From positions 23,497,001 through 23,561,000 of the forward strand of contig OX392538.1 of the NCBI GenBank assembly GCA_947623455.1: a stretch of DNA of 64,000 bases. The letters run 5' to 3'. This document shows positions 21,610-35,950 of the stretch, piece after piece. How positions within the stretch are numbered: position 1 is the stretch's first letter; each line of letters begins with the position of its first letter. Under the pieces are notes generated by a model, which did no database searches, had not been told where the DNA came from, and worked only from the letters and a program-made list of their open reading frames with translations. The stretch comes from Mimachlamys varia (taxonomy: Eukaryota; Mollusca; Bivalvia; Pectinida; Pectinidae). The translations under genes and the position numbers were made by a program.

Positions 21610-24600
21610 ATGTTCCAACAAATACCAACTTTGGGTTTTTGCTTCACGCTCTGCGTCCTGTCGTTGATCGCCACAACAGGTATGTATATTGTTTCTGTTT
21701 TATGTAGCTTGCGATATGCTAAAACTGTCTGGTAACCGTACATTCTATATCATTAACAAACACAAGAACAGGCGCTTGATATATATTTATTTGAATATGT
21801 TTATATTGAAGCTCTGAAATTATATAAAAATACTGTTAAATACATTTAGAATTTTATAAAACAGGAAGTTTTTGTCCTGTTTTGAATTCGCTCTCTCCAA
21901 TGTACAAAGATTGGATCCTTATCATCATTGTAATATGAGACGCAAGCCTGTGTTTGTAAAATGTTCAACATGTCTTAAATTCACCCTTCCATTGTTGGGC
22001 GAAAAGAGCAAAAACATGAGGGTGAATAACTCCTGTTTTGCAGAACGTTTACATCAAATTATAATCTTATATGTATATATTATTAAATCAATACCTGCTG
22101 TACTGGAGTTGTTTATTATTAATGGTAATGTATGACACCATCATGTTACAGAGGCAACCTATCAGCCAAAGTGTTGTACAGGTTCAACTCTAATCTACGG
22201 AATATGTGTGTGTAACAGAGGATACCATCCTGATAGCAGTCACCGCTGTGTCGGTAAGATGATCACCGTACATACTCAACCGTAATCATTTTTGCATCTC
22301 ACAAATCGAGTTTATAAAATAAACTTTACAAATACCAGTTACATCTTTTATTACATTTTTACCAGTGAAATATCAGAAAATATCAGCTTGATAAAACTTA
22401 TATCATCACTGCTTATATCATCAATAGTGAGTTTCGGTCCGATATCAATGCGTTAAATATTTGATATGTAACGGGAAACCATTGAATTGCCTCGGTTTAT
22501 TATCTTTTTACCAGTGAAATAACAGAAAATATCAACTTGATACAATTTGCATCATCACTGCTTTTATCATCAGTATATGAAATATTATATTATCACTAGT
22601 ATAAGTTTCGGTCCGATATCATTGCGCACTATTTGTATACAACGTTTTTCGTTATTCTAGAAACAAATCATATTAAGTACGAAAATTAAAAACCTTTTTA
22701 GTATTTTGGAAATTAATAGATATCTAATGGATTTTATTAATATATTTTCAATATAACTTCATCCTTTGGCGTATTATTATTATTATATAAGCTTTTGGAA
22801 CTCCGTTCCGATCAGTTGTAACCGCAAATTTTAAAACTCGTAACTCATAGGGCAGATATGTTTCTAATATTTTCACTTGTGTTACACACTCTTGAAAATA
22901 TAAAAAAAAATCAGCCATTCTGGTGAAATATATTTGATATTAAACGGGAAACCATTGAATAGCCTCTATACATCTTTGGACAGTAACCTTTCACTATCAT
23001 CAAGTAACTGAGAAGTTAAACAGAAATTAAGGTTAGTTTGAGATGATAAGATTGACTCCCTCAATTTTAAGACATATTTGTATCTTAAAGAATCAACGAA
23101 TCAATTTACGCAATAGAAAACAAAGAAATCGTGTTTTATATGATTTCTGTTTTACAAACACCCAAGCGGCGTAAAGAGCTGCCGGGTTTTGATTTGTAAA
23201 CACTTTGTGCACTTCCGCTGCTTCCCCATGCTTGAAAGCGTTCTTGGAAATCAAGGCAGTATATACTGTCTACACCATTTAATAAAACAATATATTAAAT
23301 GCAGAAGAGAGATACAAATTATTCTAACTTTGCATGAATATATTTATGCCTTGTACTTTTGTGGCAATATTGCAACTTTCCATTAAGTCAACGGGATAAT
23401 TGTGAAAGGCCAAGTTATAAAATAATAACAAATAAGTCCAGGTATGCCTACTTTGTTCTCAAGTGTTTGTTTTTTTTTTGTCAGTAAGTCATTTTCTTTA
23501 CAAACAAATAATGTGTCCTGCAGCTATGCCATATTTTCTTGTTAATTTTGTATAGTATTAAGAACATTTTAGAAGAACGAGTATTTAAGCTTCTGTATGA
23601 GTGTGTGATACCATTGTGTGATAACAGTCATAATATATAACGGACATTAAAATATATGATGCCCTTTAAATGTGTCTGTTATTTGCATATGCTTTTAGAA
23701 AGACCTGCATTCCAATTTGCAAAAACAAGTTATACAGTAAAGGAGAACGTTGGTATAGTGAAACTCCAAGTCGATAGAATACCCGGAGGAGGACTCTTTA
23801 AAGTTATTGTTTACTGGAGTGCAACAGCTTTAACAGCTAGATTTGGGAGTGACTACGGACTTGCTTCTGGGAGCGTTACATTTGAAGCTGGTGTAAAATG
23901 GAAATCCATCCAAATCCCAATAAAAAACGACCAGGTTAGTTTTGTATAGATGATTATTTGAATTTATATTTAATATGCATAATTTCTAAGACCAAAATGC
24001 ATGAAATAAAATCTAGCAGAACAGAAAATATTTTGTTTACAGTATGGTCGGGCATTACATTATCGACGAGATGGGGTTTCCGACGCCTTTGCCATTTTGT
24101 CGATATCTCGTAAAATCTCGCGTGATTTTTCATCAGGTGTCGTCTGCCTAATGCCCACACAACAAGAAACGTTTTGACCAAGAAAAGTAGACTTTGCGTT
24201 TCAAACAGTTAATTTTATCACAGATTGAATATATACCCACGTAAAATCAAGTATTTACTTAAGCCCATTTTATATACATCTTTAAAACCTTACCTGCAGC
24301 GTTCTGAGACTCAGTCAAATTTGCAACGCTTAGTAAACACAGATGTCCCAAATCTGATTATGTGATTTTTAGCGACATATCACAACCAGGCAAAATTAAT
24401 TTTGCAATTCAAGTAACGCGAATTTTTTGTTGTGTTATAAATAAAACGCTACGAAAGAGCATATTTCAGATTTTATTTTCTCATTAAAAATGAAAAATAA
24501 TGTTGTTATTTTACAGCAGACCCTGTGAAGTGCTATATTATACGATTTCAATAAAAAAAATGTTATGGTAGGCAATGCGGTGTTTTAAACAGAGAATTAT

Positions 24601-26573
24601 ACAAAAAAGATGTTGATCTATGCAAGTTCTGATGTCACTTCGGTTGAAAAAAAATTAAAACTTATTATTTTAATCAAAATGTGAACTTTCTGAAGGATCA
24701 TTATTTAAAACTCAAATGTTGGTTCTTGAAAATGTTTTCCTGTTACAAAATTCGACTGGTGTTGTCTTCAATGCTTTTGAAACGCTATGGAGCACTACCG
24801 TCGATAACACAATATAGTGTCATGGCGGTCGCCATGACGAGTAGCAGTAGTAAAGTGCCGATAATTGATTACCCCGTCGAAAACCGGATGTTCAAGGGTA
24901 CAAGAATTCAAGAAATCAATTTGTAACAGAATTAGGAGACTTAAGCTAAGAACTCGATTTTGTTTTTGACAGTGCATATAGTGAAGATACAAGATAGCTT
25001 GCATCGGAAATAGTTTTCAGTTGATATTTTATTAATTATTTCTTTTCGTATAGATCCCTGAAAGGACTGAACAGTTTAAAGTGACCTTAACATCAGCAAG
25101 TTCCGGAGGGGAGATCGGACCCCGCCGTGTAACCACGGTAACAATCGAGGATGACGATAGTAAGTATCAGCTACAATATTGAGACTCCATTAGTATATCA
25201 TCTATTCCATATCTGTCAAATATAACTTTCGTAAAATTTATTAATTGACCTAAAGAAAGATAATTACAATTAAACAAATAAATAAGTCTAGTTTTCCTGC
25301 TGTTTTTGCATTTTTTTATAACCAAAATTTTGTATTCAGCAAATTTGCTTTGTTTATTTTGTAGCAAGTGCACGATTTAAACCATTGTCAGATACCAGAC
25401 ATAATATCTAACGATCTTTTAGCTATGTGTTTAACCTTCAATAATTACTGTTATATATTTGCAGTTGCCTTTAGAAATTGCCAAATTCCAATTTGCACGA
25501 ACAAGTTATACAGTAAAAGAGAGCGTTGGTAGTGTGAAACTCCAAGTCGATAGAATACCCGGTGGAGGGCTCCATAAAGTAACTGTTTACTGGAGAACAA
25601 CAGATTTAACGGCTAGATTAAACAGTGACTTCAAAGGTCGGTCTGGGACCATTGTATTTGGAGTCAATGAAAATTGGAAAAATATCGTAATCCCAATCGT
25701 AAACGACAAGGTAAGTTTTGTAGAGATGATTCTAAGGCATGTTTTCAAAATGCATAACTTCGTAAACTGCTATGCATGAAATAAAATCTTGAACAAAATA
25801 GTTTGCTTACAGTACAAACATAAAAAAAATGTTTTTTGAATAGAATCAAAATTGTACTATAAGAATAATTACTGAATTCTGTATCTGACACTACAATATA
25901 ACTACAATAGAGTTATCGAAGATACCAGACGCGCATGCATTCGAAATAAAATTTGTTTGTGGGCATTTAAATAACTCAATCCATTTGTACAGTTCTATGA
26001 AAAGACTGAACAGTTTAAAGTGACATTAACATCAGCAAGACCCGCAGGGGGGATCGGACCCCGAAGTGAAACCAGGGTAATAATTGAGGATGACGATAGT
26101 AAGTATTAAACTACGGTATGACGACCCAATAAGTTTAACTTCTATTACATATCTGTCTAAAGATTACTTTTGTATAATTATGTACTGAATTTTCATTTGA
26201 ATTCTAAACCGGGCATCTTTTTAATATGCAGTTATGTATGTATGATGATGTCTTTAATAACTAGATCATACACAAGAACTTGCAGAGATATGTCATCGCC
26301 TTGTTTTATAGTGTTATGTTACCTGATTCTTTTGCTTGTGCAAATTGAGTTCTTGATTAATGAAATAACTCATTTGAGATGATCAACATGACGAGTTATG
26401 TGAAGCATTGTTATACCTTCACTGCTTCTATTTCAGAACCCTGTGGAGGAATATGCTGGAAATACAAAAACTCGTACTGTAACACGAGCACCAACAAATG
26501 TGTTTGCAAAGCCAACTACCGTGGAGATCCGTACCATGGAGGATGCAAGTGTAGCGGTGGTGGAGGTTATTAG
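21610..26573 (+). CDS. Gene B: secreted EGF-like / double Calx-beta protein
   Basis: Exons: 21,610-21,679, 22,152-22,253, 23,699-23,934, 25,054-25,159, 25,475-25,710, 25,993-26,098 and 26,437-26,573. Lengths and phases equal those of gene A, and the joined 993 nt are open (330 aa). Differences from A are few: the signal peptide ends IATT, exon 2 reads QPKCC and CNRGY, exon 3 has ENVGIVKLQ, exon 5 has SDFKGRSG and NENWKNIVI, and exon 6 closes VIIEDDD. All twelve Cys outside the signal peptide are kept. Intron 5' and 3' sites match those of A. Intron 2 is shorter (1,445 bp) because the foldback repeats are trimmed. No disabling change is visible, so this is probably a functional paralogue. Confidence 0.87.
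22360..22980. repeat. Foldback repeats in intron 2 of gene B
   Basis: Trimmed versions of the two repeats in gene A, each starting ACCAGTGAAATA and ending near AACCATTGAATTGCCTC or AACCATTGAATAGCCTC. The long TCATCACTAGTGATGA palindrome is reduced. Confidence 0.5.
24043..24901. mobile_element. Insertion in intron 3 of gene B
   Basis: Same element as in gene A intron 3. It keeps a segment near 24,536-24,660 (TACGATTTCAATAAA onward) that A lacks, and lacks about 120 bp that A keeps (11,252-11,375). The diverged copy at 56.1-57.3 kb has both parts, so it approximates the fuller form. Confidence 0.5.
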
Positions 26574-26619
26574 TCCGTCAAATCTCAATCTGTACAAGAT
26601 TGTCAAGTGACTAAACCAA

Positions 26620-26632
26620 AATAAAATAAAAC
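26620..26632 (+). terminator. Polyadenylation signal of gene B
   Basis: AATAAA repeats begin 47 nt after the stop codon, as in genes A and C. Confidence 0.6.
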
Positions 26633-26869
26633 AAGAGTAAAGTCATCGAAATGTTTCTGTTTTATATGTGATTTTTTCCCATTTCTATGAAGACATCAAA
26701 TAATAAATCTCAAATCTAGATACTTGAAAATCAACGGCTAATGCATCGTAAACAAGGGGATCGTCTACCTGGATAAGTTATATCTAAAACAACATTACAA
26801 AATACACTCGAATAAAAGTCTAGGGAACAGACACAAAAAACCAAATACTTTTCGCTTTGTCATGGTGCA

Positions 26870-28290
26870 TATAACATGTCGATCTAAAGATCGTTCGTTC
26901 ATCTGTGCGGTTCTATCCGCTAACGCGCACGACTTAATACAACTGGTCAATAAATATTACAGAATTAAAAAGACGCGGAACATTCTTTTCGGCACACTAT
27001 ATGCATTCACATGAAATTGTTTTAGACTATGTCAATTCTAAATTAAAGTAAACAGTATTACAGTGACCATAAGACGGGCAAGAACGGGTTTAGTTCGCTG
27101 GTAACATAACAGGTAAATAATATGACGTAGTTTTCTCACATCGTGCACACACCGTTCACACATCCTGCGCACACCGCAAATTGTGTTAAGTTGTGCGATC
27201 CCACACCTGTAAGACCAATCGGTTAGGTCTGCAATAGTTTATGAAGTTTTGTTGCGGGGATCTCAATATTTAAGTAAAGTACATGTTAAGTATAAGTTAA
27301 ATTAGCAATTTGCGTCACAAAATGAAAACTTAACACGAGTTGATATTTCTTGACTCCGATGTTCGAGCAACACTAAACGATCTACATGAAAAGTATGTGG
27401 TTGTGTCTGCAGACAAAGCATCTAACAAAGTGATCATTTTTTGCAAAACCCATTACATTCATTGCTTGCAAAAAGAACTAGGTCTGCTTGATAACCAAGG
27501 TAGCCCAACTTACATATTGATGAAATACTGTCGAAACATTATCCTGTATTAAAATCTTTCCAAGTACCGGTTAATGAGCAAGACGCTGACCTACCTTGTC
27601 TTTATTAGATACCGAAACTACACAAGGCTCCTTCTAAGCAACGTTTTATCGCCGGCTCTGCTAATTGCTCGAACAAGCCAATATCAAAACTTCTTACTAC
27701 CATTATTAGTACCATAAAAGCAGGACTTCAGTCTTATTGTGACACTGTGTACTCCAAAAGTGGAATTAATGGGATATGGATTTTGAAAAACTCCAAAGAT
27801 CTTTTGATCAATTCTGAACACCCCCTCCTACAAAAATGTGTTTTCGGTCAAAACATTTGATTTTTCCACCCTGTACCATACCTCGTACAAAATTGAAGGA
27901 ACGTCTTCCAAGAAAGGCGGACGACGATACAAATATATGGTAGTGAGCTATTTTGGAGCATACTTTGTGAAAAACACGACAAAAACTACGAGGAAAAAAT
28001 AATGAAGAAGATAAAGCAAGGATGATTGTATTCCTGGTCGACAATATTTTTGTTTAGTTAGGTGGAAAGATTTTCCAGCAGACTGTTGGCATTCCCATTT
28101 GAACAAACTATACCCCACTCTTAGCTGACTTATTTTTGTTTCCATACGAGGTTGATTTTGGGAAAGAGCTAATCAGGACAGGTAACAAAAACCTTACCAA
28201 ATCTTGTGATTTCACTTTCAGATAAATCGACGATGTGTTGTCTATAAACAACAAGAAGTGTGTTGCCCACGTCAATCATTATATATCTAT
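26870..28290 (+). pseudogene. Penelope-like retroelement relic, unit II
   Basis: A near-identical copy of the relic at 13,379-14,810. It carries the same lesions: a frameshift after PTYILM, a stop before IPKLHK and a stop before IDDVL. The lesions therefore predate the duplication. Coding similarity begins at about 27,340. Confidence 0.75.
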
Positions 28291-29057
28291 ACCGGCATAT
28301 CGTGCGTAACAAACAAGATATAGCAGGCTGCGTGATAAATCAATTTAATCAAAAAAATTCGCTTGGCCATACTGACCGCTACTGACCACAATAACAACAC
28401 CTGTTACCATATAAAAGGCTGTCTGCCTACCTAAATTCCTGTCAATGACATCACATCAATTAATGTGTATTACAGTTATGAAGGTCACCCTAACAATTTG
28501 TTAAATACGCTGGTCATTTCAAGAAGTCATGTAAATAGCTTCCAATTAAAATATCTGTAATAATTGTACAGGTTATAAAAATCGTATGCTATATAAATAA
28601 TGTATAATCTGATCAATGCAAAATGACTCATTTCCCTTAAAACATCGTTATATTGAAGCAGTGAACTTTTTGTTTGTACATGTAATTATTAATGATCTAA
28701 ACAGATGCAATGCACAATCTTATCTGGTCCGTCTTTCCCGAAATATATTTTTTTTTTAAATACAGAGAATACCAAAGCGTCAAAAAACCATAATCCGAAC
28801 TCAATGTCGATTTAGGTATGACAAGACTATTAAGAAAGGAACAATGTACATGGATATTATTGGTAAATTACAGGAAAATAAAAGGAAAGGTCTCCTACTT
28901 CACCGACAAAACCAGCCATGTAAATCTAGATCATATTCAAGTTAATACGACGTCCTCAAAGTGAGAACCGGGGCATTATTTGCAAGCACAATTCATACAC
29001 TTTGCTCGTAGTCTTTTTTGTACTTTTTTACACTCGAATCCGTGTGCCGTAAGTTTG

Positions 29058-29290
29058 CTCGTCAGCAGCCTATATACAGTATATCACAACACTCTTGATA
29101 TTAAGAGCAACCTCTAGAATGAAAAATCAACTGCGACATGTAAACATGTGAAGGTTGGAGAAGCAGGGGTGTTACTTTGAAGAAATGGGAAAATCAATAT
29201 CGTCACGTTTATAGGATAGCTTAGTAATGAATGTTCGCCATAGGTTAAGTAAAGATCGAGGTATAAAACTGATTTAGAAAGTTCAGAAGG
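29058..29290 (-). pseudogene. Decayed Penelope-like fragment, inverted, unit II
   Basis: Matches 15,570-15,800 and, more distantly, 1-250. No open frame. Confidence 0.5.
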
Positions 29291-29363
29291 ACATTTATAA
29301 TTAACTCAGCATACTTTAAAAACAAATATACATATATTTTCACAACAAACCATGCGATCTTAA

Positions 29364-31150
29364 GAGAAATGTTTTGCTACAGGAGGAGTGCCATTTTTTT
29401 GCCTTTCTGCGGCTTATCAGTGATGAGGCTAATATTTTGCAGGGTGATAATTTAAGGTCAGTTGCATATTGTATTATGTTCAAAACATCTGATTTTGTAG
29501 GGGCTCATAGATAATTTAGGGGTCAAAGTGAAAGTCAAAGTTCCCACGGACTGCAAAACATAGAAAAAACCCTTCTAGTTTGTATAGTTTTTGTTAAATA
29601 AGTATCAGACTTGAAGAATTAAGTTGAACAAAAATAGTTAAAAACACTCATAAAGTAAGTCAAGGTCACACACTTGCTTACTGGTCTATTTTGATATCAA
29701 ATACTTCAGGAAAAATACCAAAGAACCTCCATTAACTCCAAAATAGATTGAGGACAATTATCACCCTCCATTAATAAAATATGATATTTATTTGGCAAGC
29801 TACTGACCCCACAGGGTTATATGGGGCCTTATGATGGGGCCCAAAGAGGGGTGATATCGTGCATTGTTTTAGTTTTATTTACACTCTTCTAAATAAGAAT
29901 AATTTTACCAACAGTACAAGTATTGGTAAAATGAATTAATTATGCGACCCCATTGGGACCCTCTGCACCTCCCGGAAGTGAGCAATATGCTAAATATAGA
30001 TTCTGATTACACCTACATGGTATAATTGCAATCACTTTTGGTTGGAATTGGACTAACGGTTAAATAAAATGTTTATTGAAGCTGAAAATGCCCATTTAAA
30101 CACCCGTATGTGCCCAAAACAGATTTCTCCTTGGGGTCAACAAATTGCAGATTCTGCAGAATTCTTGTTCTCACTTGCCAGGGATATTTTCTTCCATGTC
30201 TGATAAAATCAGACAATCTTCAAGTTTGCTACTGATTTAATAGAAATTACACAAACTAGTAGTTTTTTCTACATTTTTCAGTGCATGAGAACTTCAACAA
30301 CATTTTATGCTCTCAACATCCACCCACTACATGTAGACAGGCTTTGAACTACATCACACTTGCATCAGACAGGTACAATGAAAACATTAGCAATATTCCA
30401 ATTTATGATGTATGTTTTTTATTTTCTAATTAGGCTTGTACATTTCTCATTGACATCTAAATCACACACATTTTAAGCTATTTCTGACAATTAGAATGCT
30501 AGTGTGTCATTGGTTACTTTCATGTCAGCCTTTGAAATCGTTGTTCTTGATAAGAAAGAATGCTCCTGAGTTACGGTGTACAGGAATGTTTCTGGTATCT
30601 TACTGAAATATAATTTAGGTAATCAACTTGTATACAACACTACAGATTGTCAAAAACTTGAGTCCTTGTTTTAAAAGACCATACTGTGGTCTCTATTTAA
30701 TGATTTTTTTTAAATTTCATTATCTGGTAATTAAAACATTTTTAGCAATGCACACAGCGTGTGCTTTCGTTTAAATCGTCATTGAATGTGTATTTGAATG
30801 TCCACGTACCCGCCACGGTTAAATGAAAGCGAGTGGGATGGATATACATGAAAAGTGACATTGTGCAACTGGGACGACGATCAATTTTAATTTGCAAAAA
30901 CGACACAAACGGCATTTTGTTTCGAAAGGAAAGTCACAGTAATCGCATCATAGTGTACCAGACTATCCAAATGAGGCTTTCACGAAGATACCGTAGTCCC
31001 ACATTACACACGCAACCACCACATACATCCGCACTACATACCACGAGATGCCGGGGAATTAATATTAAGATTATGGTAACCATAAAACTTGCTCATTGTC
31101 TTCATCAACTTGCATTTCCCTAATCCCTGTGGCGTAGGTTAATGGTTTGA
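29364..31150. other. Unit II tail, non-coding
   Basis: 29,364-30,315 matches the unit I tail. 30,320-31,150 has no second copy in the window. A 96-codon open stretch at 30,833 has no recognisable features. The next unit begins at 31,151. Confidence 0.4.
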
Positions 31151-31153
31151 TCG

Positions 31154-31420
31154 TCAGCAGCCGACATCTATCCAAAACTCGCGATATCCAGAGCAAGATC
31201 TAGTAAAACGAATAAGCTGCGACATGTAATCACCACAAGCTTGGATGGTACTACGCAGAAAGGGAAAGGTTACGATAGGAACTTCGAAACCGTCACGTTT
31301 ATCGCATAGCTGAGTAGTAAGTAGCTCGTGTAGATCTTAGTTTAAGTAAACATCCAGGTAACATCTGTTGTGGCCTTGAGTACGACCGGCTAGGTCAGCA
31401 ATCTTCTTGTTGATTATAGA
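31154..31420 (-). pseudogene. Penelope-like fragment at the start of unit III
   Basis: Near-identical to 4-273 and on the same strand. It begins the third unit directly after unique unit II tail sequence. Confidence 0.6.
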
Positions 31421-32562
31421 CAAGGCGTGGTAGATATACCTGGATCATTCATCCAGTCAAATCAAACTAACCATGGCAAATATTAACATTTGCGCTACAA
31501 ACTAATATATAAATATACCAGCAGCAATGCTTTTTATTTGAATTATGTAAACCATAGCTATCCTGCCGCAGGAATTCATAGGTTTACCTTTTTTAAATTA
31601 AAGTCTTGACGTTTCGCTTCGGATACGTCAGCGTCAAACGCTTAAATGATCGCGTTAAATTATTGACGGAAATTGAATTCAAATTTGAGCTATTTCATCA
31701 ATGCCATTTACGATGCAAATACAAACTTAGTTTTGAATAAACAAAAATGGGGTTATTTAAATTTATTTTTTTAGTGAAATTTGTGTCAACATTCATATCT
31801 AATTATAAAGATTGACGATATTGAATGAATTATAATTGTTTAAAACGTCAAAATTGACCTAAAGTCAGGTTTTTGCCATTTTTGTTCCATTGGCCGATCA
31901 TAGCACGAAACTAGCACATAAAATCGTCATTTTTTTCTTTCTCTCCTAAACCCTTTTCCAACAATGCACGAGAAAAATAAAATTGAGGTTTTCTTTTTAT
32001 TACATTTCGAAAGAGGACTAAGATACTTTCATTATTTTTTTTCTTGGTCTACTTGCCTACTTCAAAGGAGATAAGTCTACTGTAATCCGTCGAAATCACA
32101 ACCGATCAAGTTCAGTACACAGCTGATTGGAATAAGCTGATAGGAAAAGTTGAACCATTCTCATCTTTCAGTTCATTTCATATTAAATCATGTAGCAGTT
32201 CCCATCAATATTTACTATTGATGCCATTTCTTCAAGACCATTTTTCCCCTAGAAACAAGTTTCAGCAGACGACAACAATGCCGAACCTCCAAGATTCGAT
32301 CAAGGGGAACAACTCATACAAAGGTTCCGGTGTTATGTGAAAAAAATGACCCATTGGAAAACTACCCACCGTTGAAAGCTACGGCGGGACAATTTTTCAC
32401 GGGAAGATTTACAGAAATATCGAAGGGGATCATTTTTCAACAGATGGCCTTGTAAGATTTCTACTGTTAAATAACGACCCCGGGTAACTTTTGCAACGTA
32501 GAATAATGACCCGGGTAGTATTTTATTGGCGGGTCAATTTTTCACGTTACACTAAAAAAGGC

Positions 32563-32655
32563 TTATATTTTCACTGCAAAATCTTATATTTTCACTGCAA
32601 AATCTTATATTTTCACTGCAAAATCTATGTTTTCACTGCTCATCACTGCAGTGAA
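32563..32655. repeat. 21-bp tandem repeat and hairpin
   Basis: CTTATATTTTCACTGCAAAAT is repeated three times, followed by a partial fourth unit and the inverted CAGTGAAAATATGAG. Unit I has one unit fewer, so this is a length polymorphism between duplicates. Confidence 0.55.
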
Positions 32656-34189
32656 AATATGAGTTTTATCAGTTTGATAATTTTCTATATTTCATTGGCA
32701 AAAATGTAATTATATTATTTAATTTGAAATTAGAATTTGAAGAGGATTGTTACTACAGATGTTTATCCACCTACACAGTCATATCGATTTCAAATGTAAA
32801 GATTGTTCTCGTTTGACATCAAAGTTGCTATATGGCACAGCTGTATGTAAAAAAAAAAAACGTATGTCGACATCGTCATAACGTGTACCAGAATAGCATT
32901 AACTATTGTTTGCCCTATTGTAGGAATTTTCATGAACTTAAATACGGTACTTACACTTAATGATCGTATTACCGATGCTAATCCCCATGTAACTACATAG
33001 AATTATATTGGAGTTGCCAAAGCAATGCAATTTTTTTTTGTATAAATAGGGGGAAAATACAAAAAAAAAACAAGCGACCTCCAACGCTTCAAGATGTTCC
33101 TCCCTATACAAACTCTAGACCTCTGCTTGAAAATGTTATATAATCTAAACGGGTTTTTTTGCGAAAGCTGAGTATTACCACCCAGAAATGTTCTCTCGCT
33201 GTTAAGACTTTGCATACTTTATAGTATTAAGACAATTGAAACCTACGTTAAATATCAACTTTAAGATCCATTATATAACGGATCACACAATGGATGATAT
33301 ATCAATTGTATGCATATTCATTTCAAATGTACCAAAGAAATGCAATCACTCCTACATATTCCGCTGTATTGATTTGCATTTCCATGAAAGCGGGACTTAG
33401 CAAAACACACATTATTAGCATTGCTCTTTCGGTTTTAAGCATGAGCATGGTCATGTTACTACGAGTCTGTGTATTTGCATAATATGAAGCATTATTAGTA
33501 CTTGCGAGTAAAGCTTAAGCCGTCATAATGAAATAATCAGGGGATGTTTTTAATAAAGTAATCATATAACTGCAATATGGAAACTTCCAAAACAAGTACT
33601 GACTTTTCGTGTGATTCTTGTTGGTCTTCAGCATAGGAATAACACAAGGAATATGACCTTTTAATTGCTTAAAAGCTATAAGATATAATTATAATTTCGA
33701 TGTATTGAAAACTATAGGGGTCGTTTGTCATTTTTTTTCAATTGTGCTGTTAATGAAAAAACCCATTTAAAAAAAAAGAGAAAAAAAAGAGACAACTCCC
33801 TTAGTTTGGGGGAAGAATACAGCTGACGTGGCCATTGTGTGTGTGTGTTCGTGCGCTCGTGTCTGTTACGTTCACATACACGAAGTTCTTATAATGGAGC
33901 TTGATAAGTTTAAAGGAAAATGCAAGTTTTCAGTAATACTGTTAAATGAATTTCTTACGAAAAGCTAGAAATCAGAATGGAACGAGATCAATTAGTAACA
34001 TCAAGTTATTCTTCATTCGTCAAATTGGAAAAGACAACCTTGACCACTTTGTGGGGTGGGGGTATACCTTTATGAGCTTCTTCTTATTTAGTTTTAATTA
34101 CTTCAAAACAAAAAAGTGAATTATGTTTAAAAGTACTAAATTACTGTATATTTCAAATCAGGGAAACAGTAAATTCAGTGACTTGCGTG

Positions 34190-34760
34190 GACATACAGTC
34201 ATACCGATTTTTCAGGATTGAAACTTTGTGTTTCTCGGCTTGCAGTTTTGTCGAATTTGTCACTTGGCCGTCACGGGACAAATTTGTCCTGCCTTGACAA
34301 ACTGTATCCGCCCGGTTCGCAGCGTGTTTGTCCGTGTTTGCTCCGTCTTTGTCCGTAGAAGCTCTGTGTACGTTCCGTGTAACCGCCATGAAGGGTCCGG
34401 GAACAACCGTACCGCTGACGTCTTTATCGTTGATGGTCCGGGGTCTGAAATTTGTTTCGGAACTGTCAATGACGCACATTGACTATCAAGGCAGAGATAC
34501 GGCTGTCCCTGGACACTACACGGCGACTACACGACAGCAACACGGACTTTCCCGGATGTTGCTATCTCTCCGGACCCTCACGGGATAACTCGGTAGTTTT
34601 GAACTTCCCAAAACTGCCGTGTTGGCCTGTTGGAGCCTCAAGGACATTCCCGGACGTTCCAGGACCAACAGGGATCCCCACGGAGCTACACGACGGCTGC
34701 ACTGTTCATACGCCGGATCGTGGCGAATGTGATCCGTGTTGATCCGGCACCTTTAATAAG
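34190..34760. repeat. CpG-rich segment within unit III
   Basis: GC- and CpG-rich sequence (TTTGTCCGTG, CTCCGTCTTTGTCCGTAG, GGACGTTCCAGGACC) in AT-rich surroundings. Unit I keeps only the right part, from 2,884 (CTCTCCGGACCCTCACGGG), and lacks about 500 bp. Several frames are open by composition alone. It is probably a mobile repeat. Confidence 0.45.
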
Positions 34761-35879
34761 GCACGCGTGTCCATTTCCTTCAGATTTTACACATTTTCTC
34801 ATTTTTAAGCATATTGCGTTTATGGATAATATCATTTTTTCTTGAAATAAACAAAGTTTATAGTTAATATAATGTTTATCACTTTTCCAGGCAATAATGT
34901 AAACGCATTATCACTGTCGAAGAAAACTTCGCTATCGGAGGCCCACACCAGTTACTTTTGACTAGGGGCCCTATACAATCGGGTGAACTTTCTCCCCTAA
35001 CTTGCCTCTTTAACGGTCTTACAACTAAGCTCGCTTCGCATGGCTTCACAACGTTATTTTTTAGAGACAAACGTGTGTGTGACGTCAGTTATATATGAAT
35101 CGGTTAGGGTCGAAACTCATACATAAATTAAAAGATAACGGAAGCCGATCAATATCACACGAAAAAAAGGTGTCGTTATTTCGTGTGGTGAAATCAATCA
35201 ACCTGACTGAGCCATGGGGAAATTTGTCGTAAGAATATATGTATCAGATCTGTCCATGGTTATAGAAAATTCGCTTTGCAATAGACACTTGGGATGAAAA
35301 GTAAACATTTTATTTGACAGCTGAAGATAATATTTTTGCGCCAATGCGTAAATTTAATAATACATCGCATGCTGCGTAACCTTCCTTGTGTGTACCATCT
35401 ATAATAGTCAATCTTTGTGTAGGGGCCGGTGAAACGTGGAGACCACATGATTCCAGGTAAAAATAAGGACCTCTCGTCTGGCGCCCCACGCTCTCTCCAC
35501 GTTCGAAGCAATCGTGGATAGCCGACGGGGAGTGGATGAGATATTATCTACGGTGGAGTGTGGAGTTGACATTTTCTATAACTCCTATCCACGCTAAACC
35601 TCTCCACCAGCAAACGTCACGTTCGTATACTCCCACGCGAAATGTAGTGAATAGATGATGTGCTTAAGCGATGTTTCTTGAACCAGTTATAATTTAATAG
35701 TGAAATGATATTTTACCAAAGATTTGGAAATAAAATTGTTGATGCCAAATACTGTTCTCAATGTTTACAGTTTTGAGCATTTGACATGATTTAAGTAAAT
35801 TACAAGAAAACTGCATTGGGCACAATTTATATACGTGAGCAAGAGCACAGTTTCATGAATACGGGCCCAGGTGTTCCAG

Positions 35880-35950
35880 AAGAGTAAGCGTCTTCTGCCC
35901 ATCGACGATATCCGCCATGTAAATCTTGGTCACATCTGCTTGGGAGGGTA
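35880..35950 (+). repeat. Dispersed AGCGTCTTCTG repeat, unit III copy
   Basis: Duplicate of 4,085-4,160, about 165 bp upstream of the relic Calx-beta exon. Confidence 0.5.

Noticed and set aside
32491..32709. ORF with repeated YFHCKIL
   Set aside because: Translation of the 21-bp tandem repeat; no flanking coding signal.
34153..34588. Several overlapping ORFs in unit III
   Set aside because: CpG-rich composition removes stops in many frames at once; no domain and no splice context.
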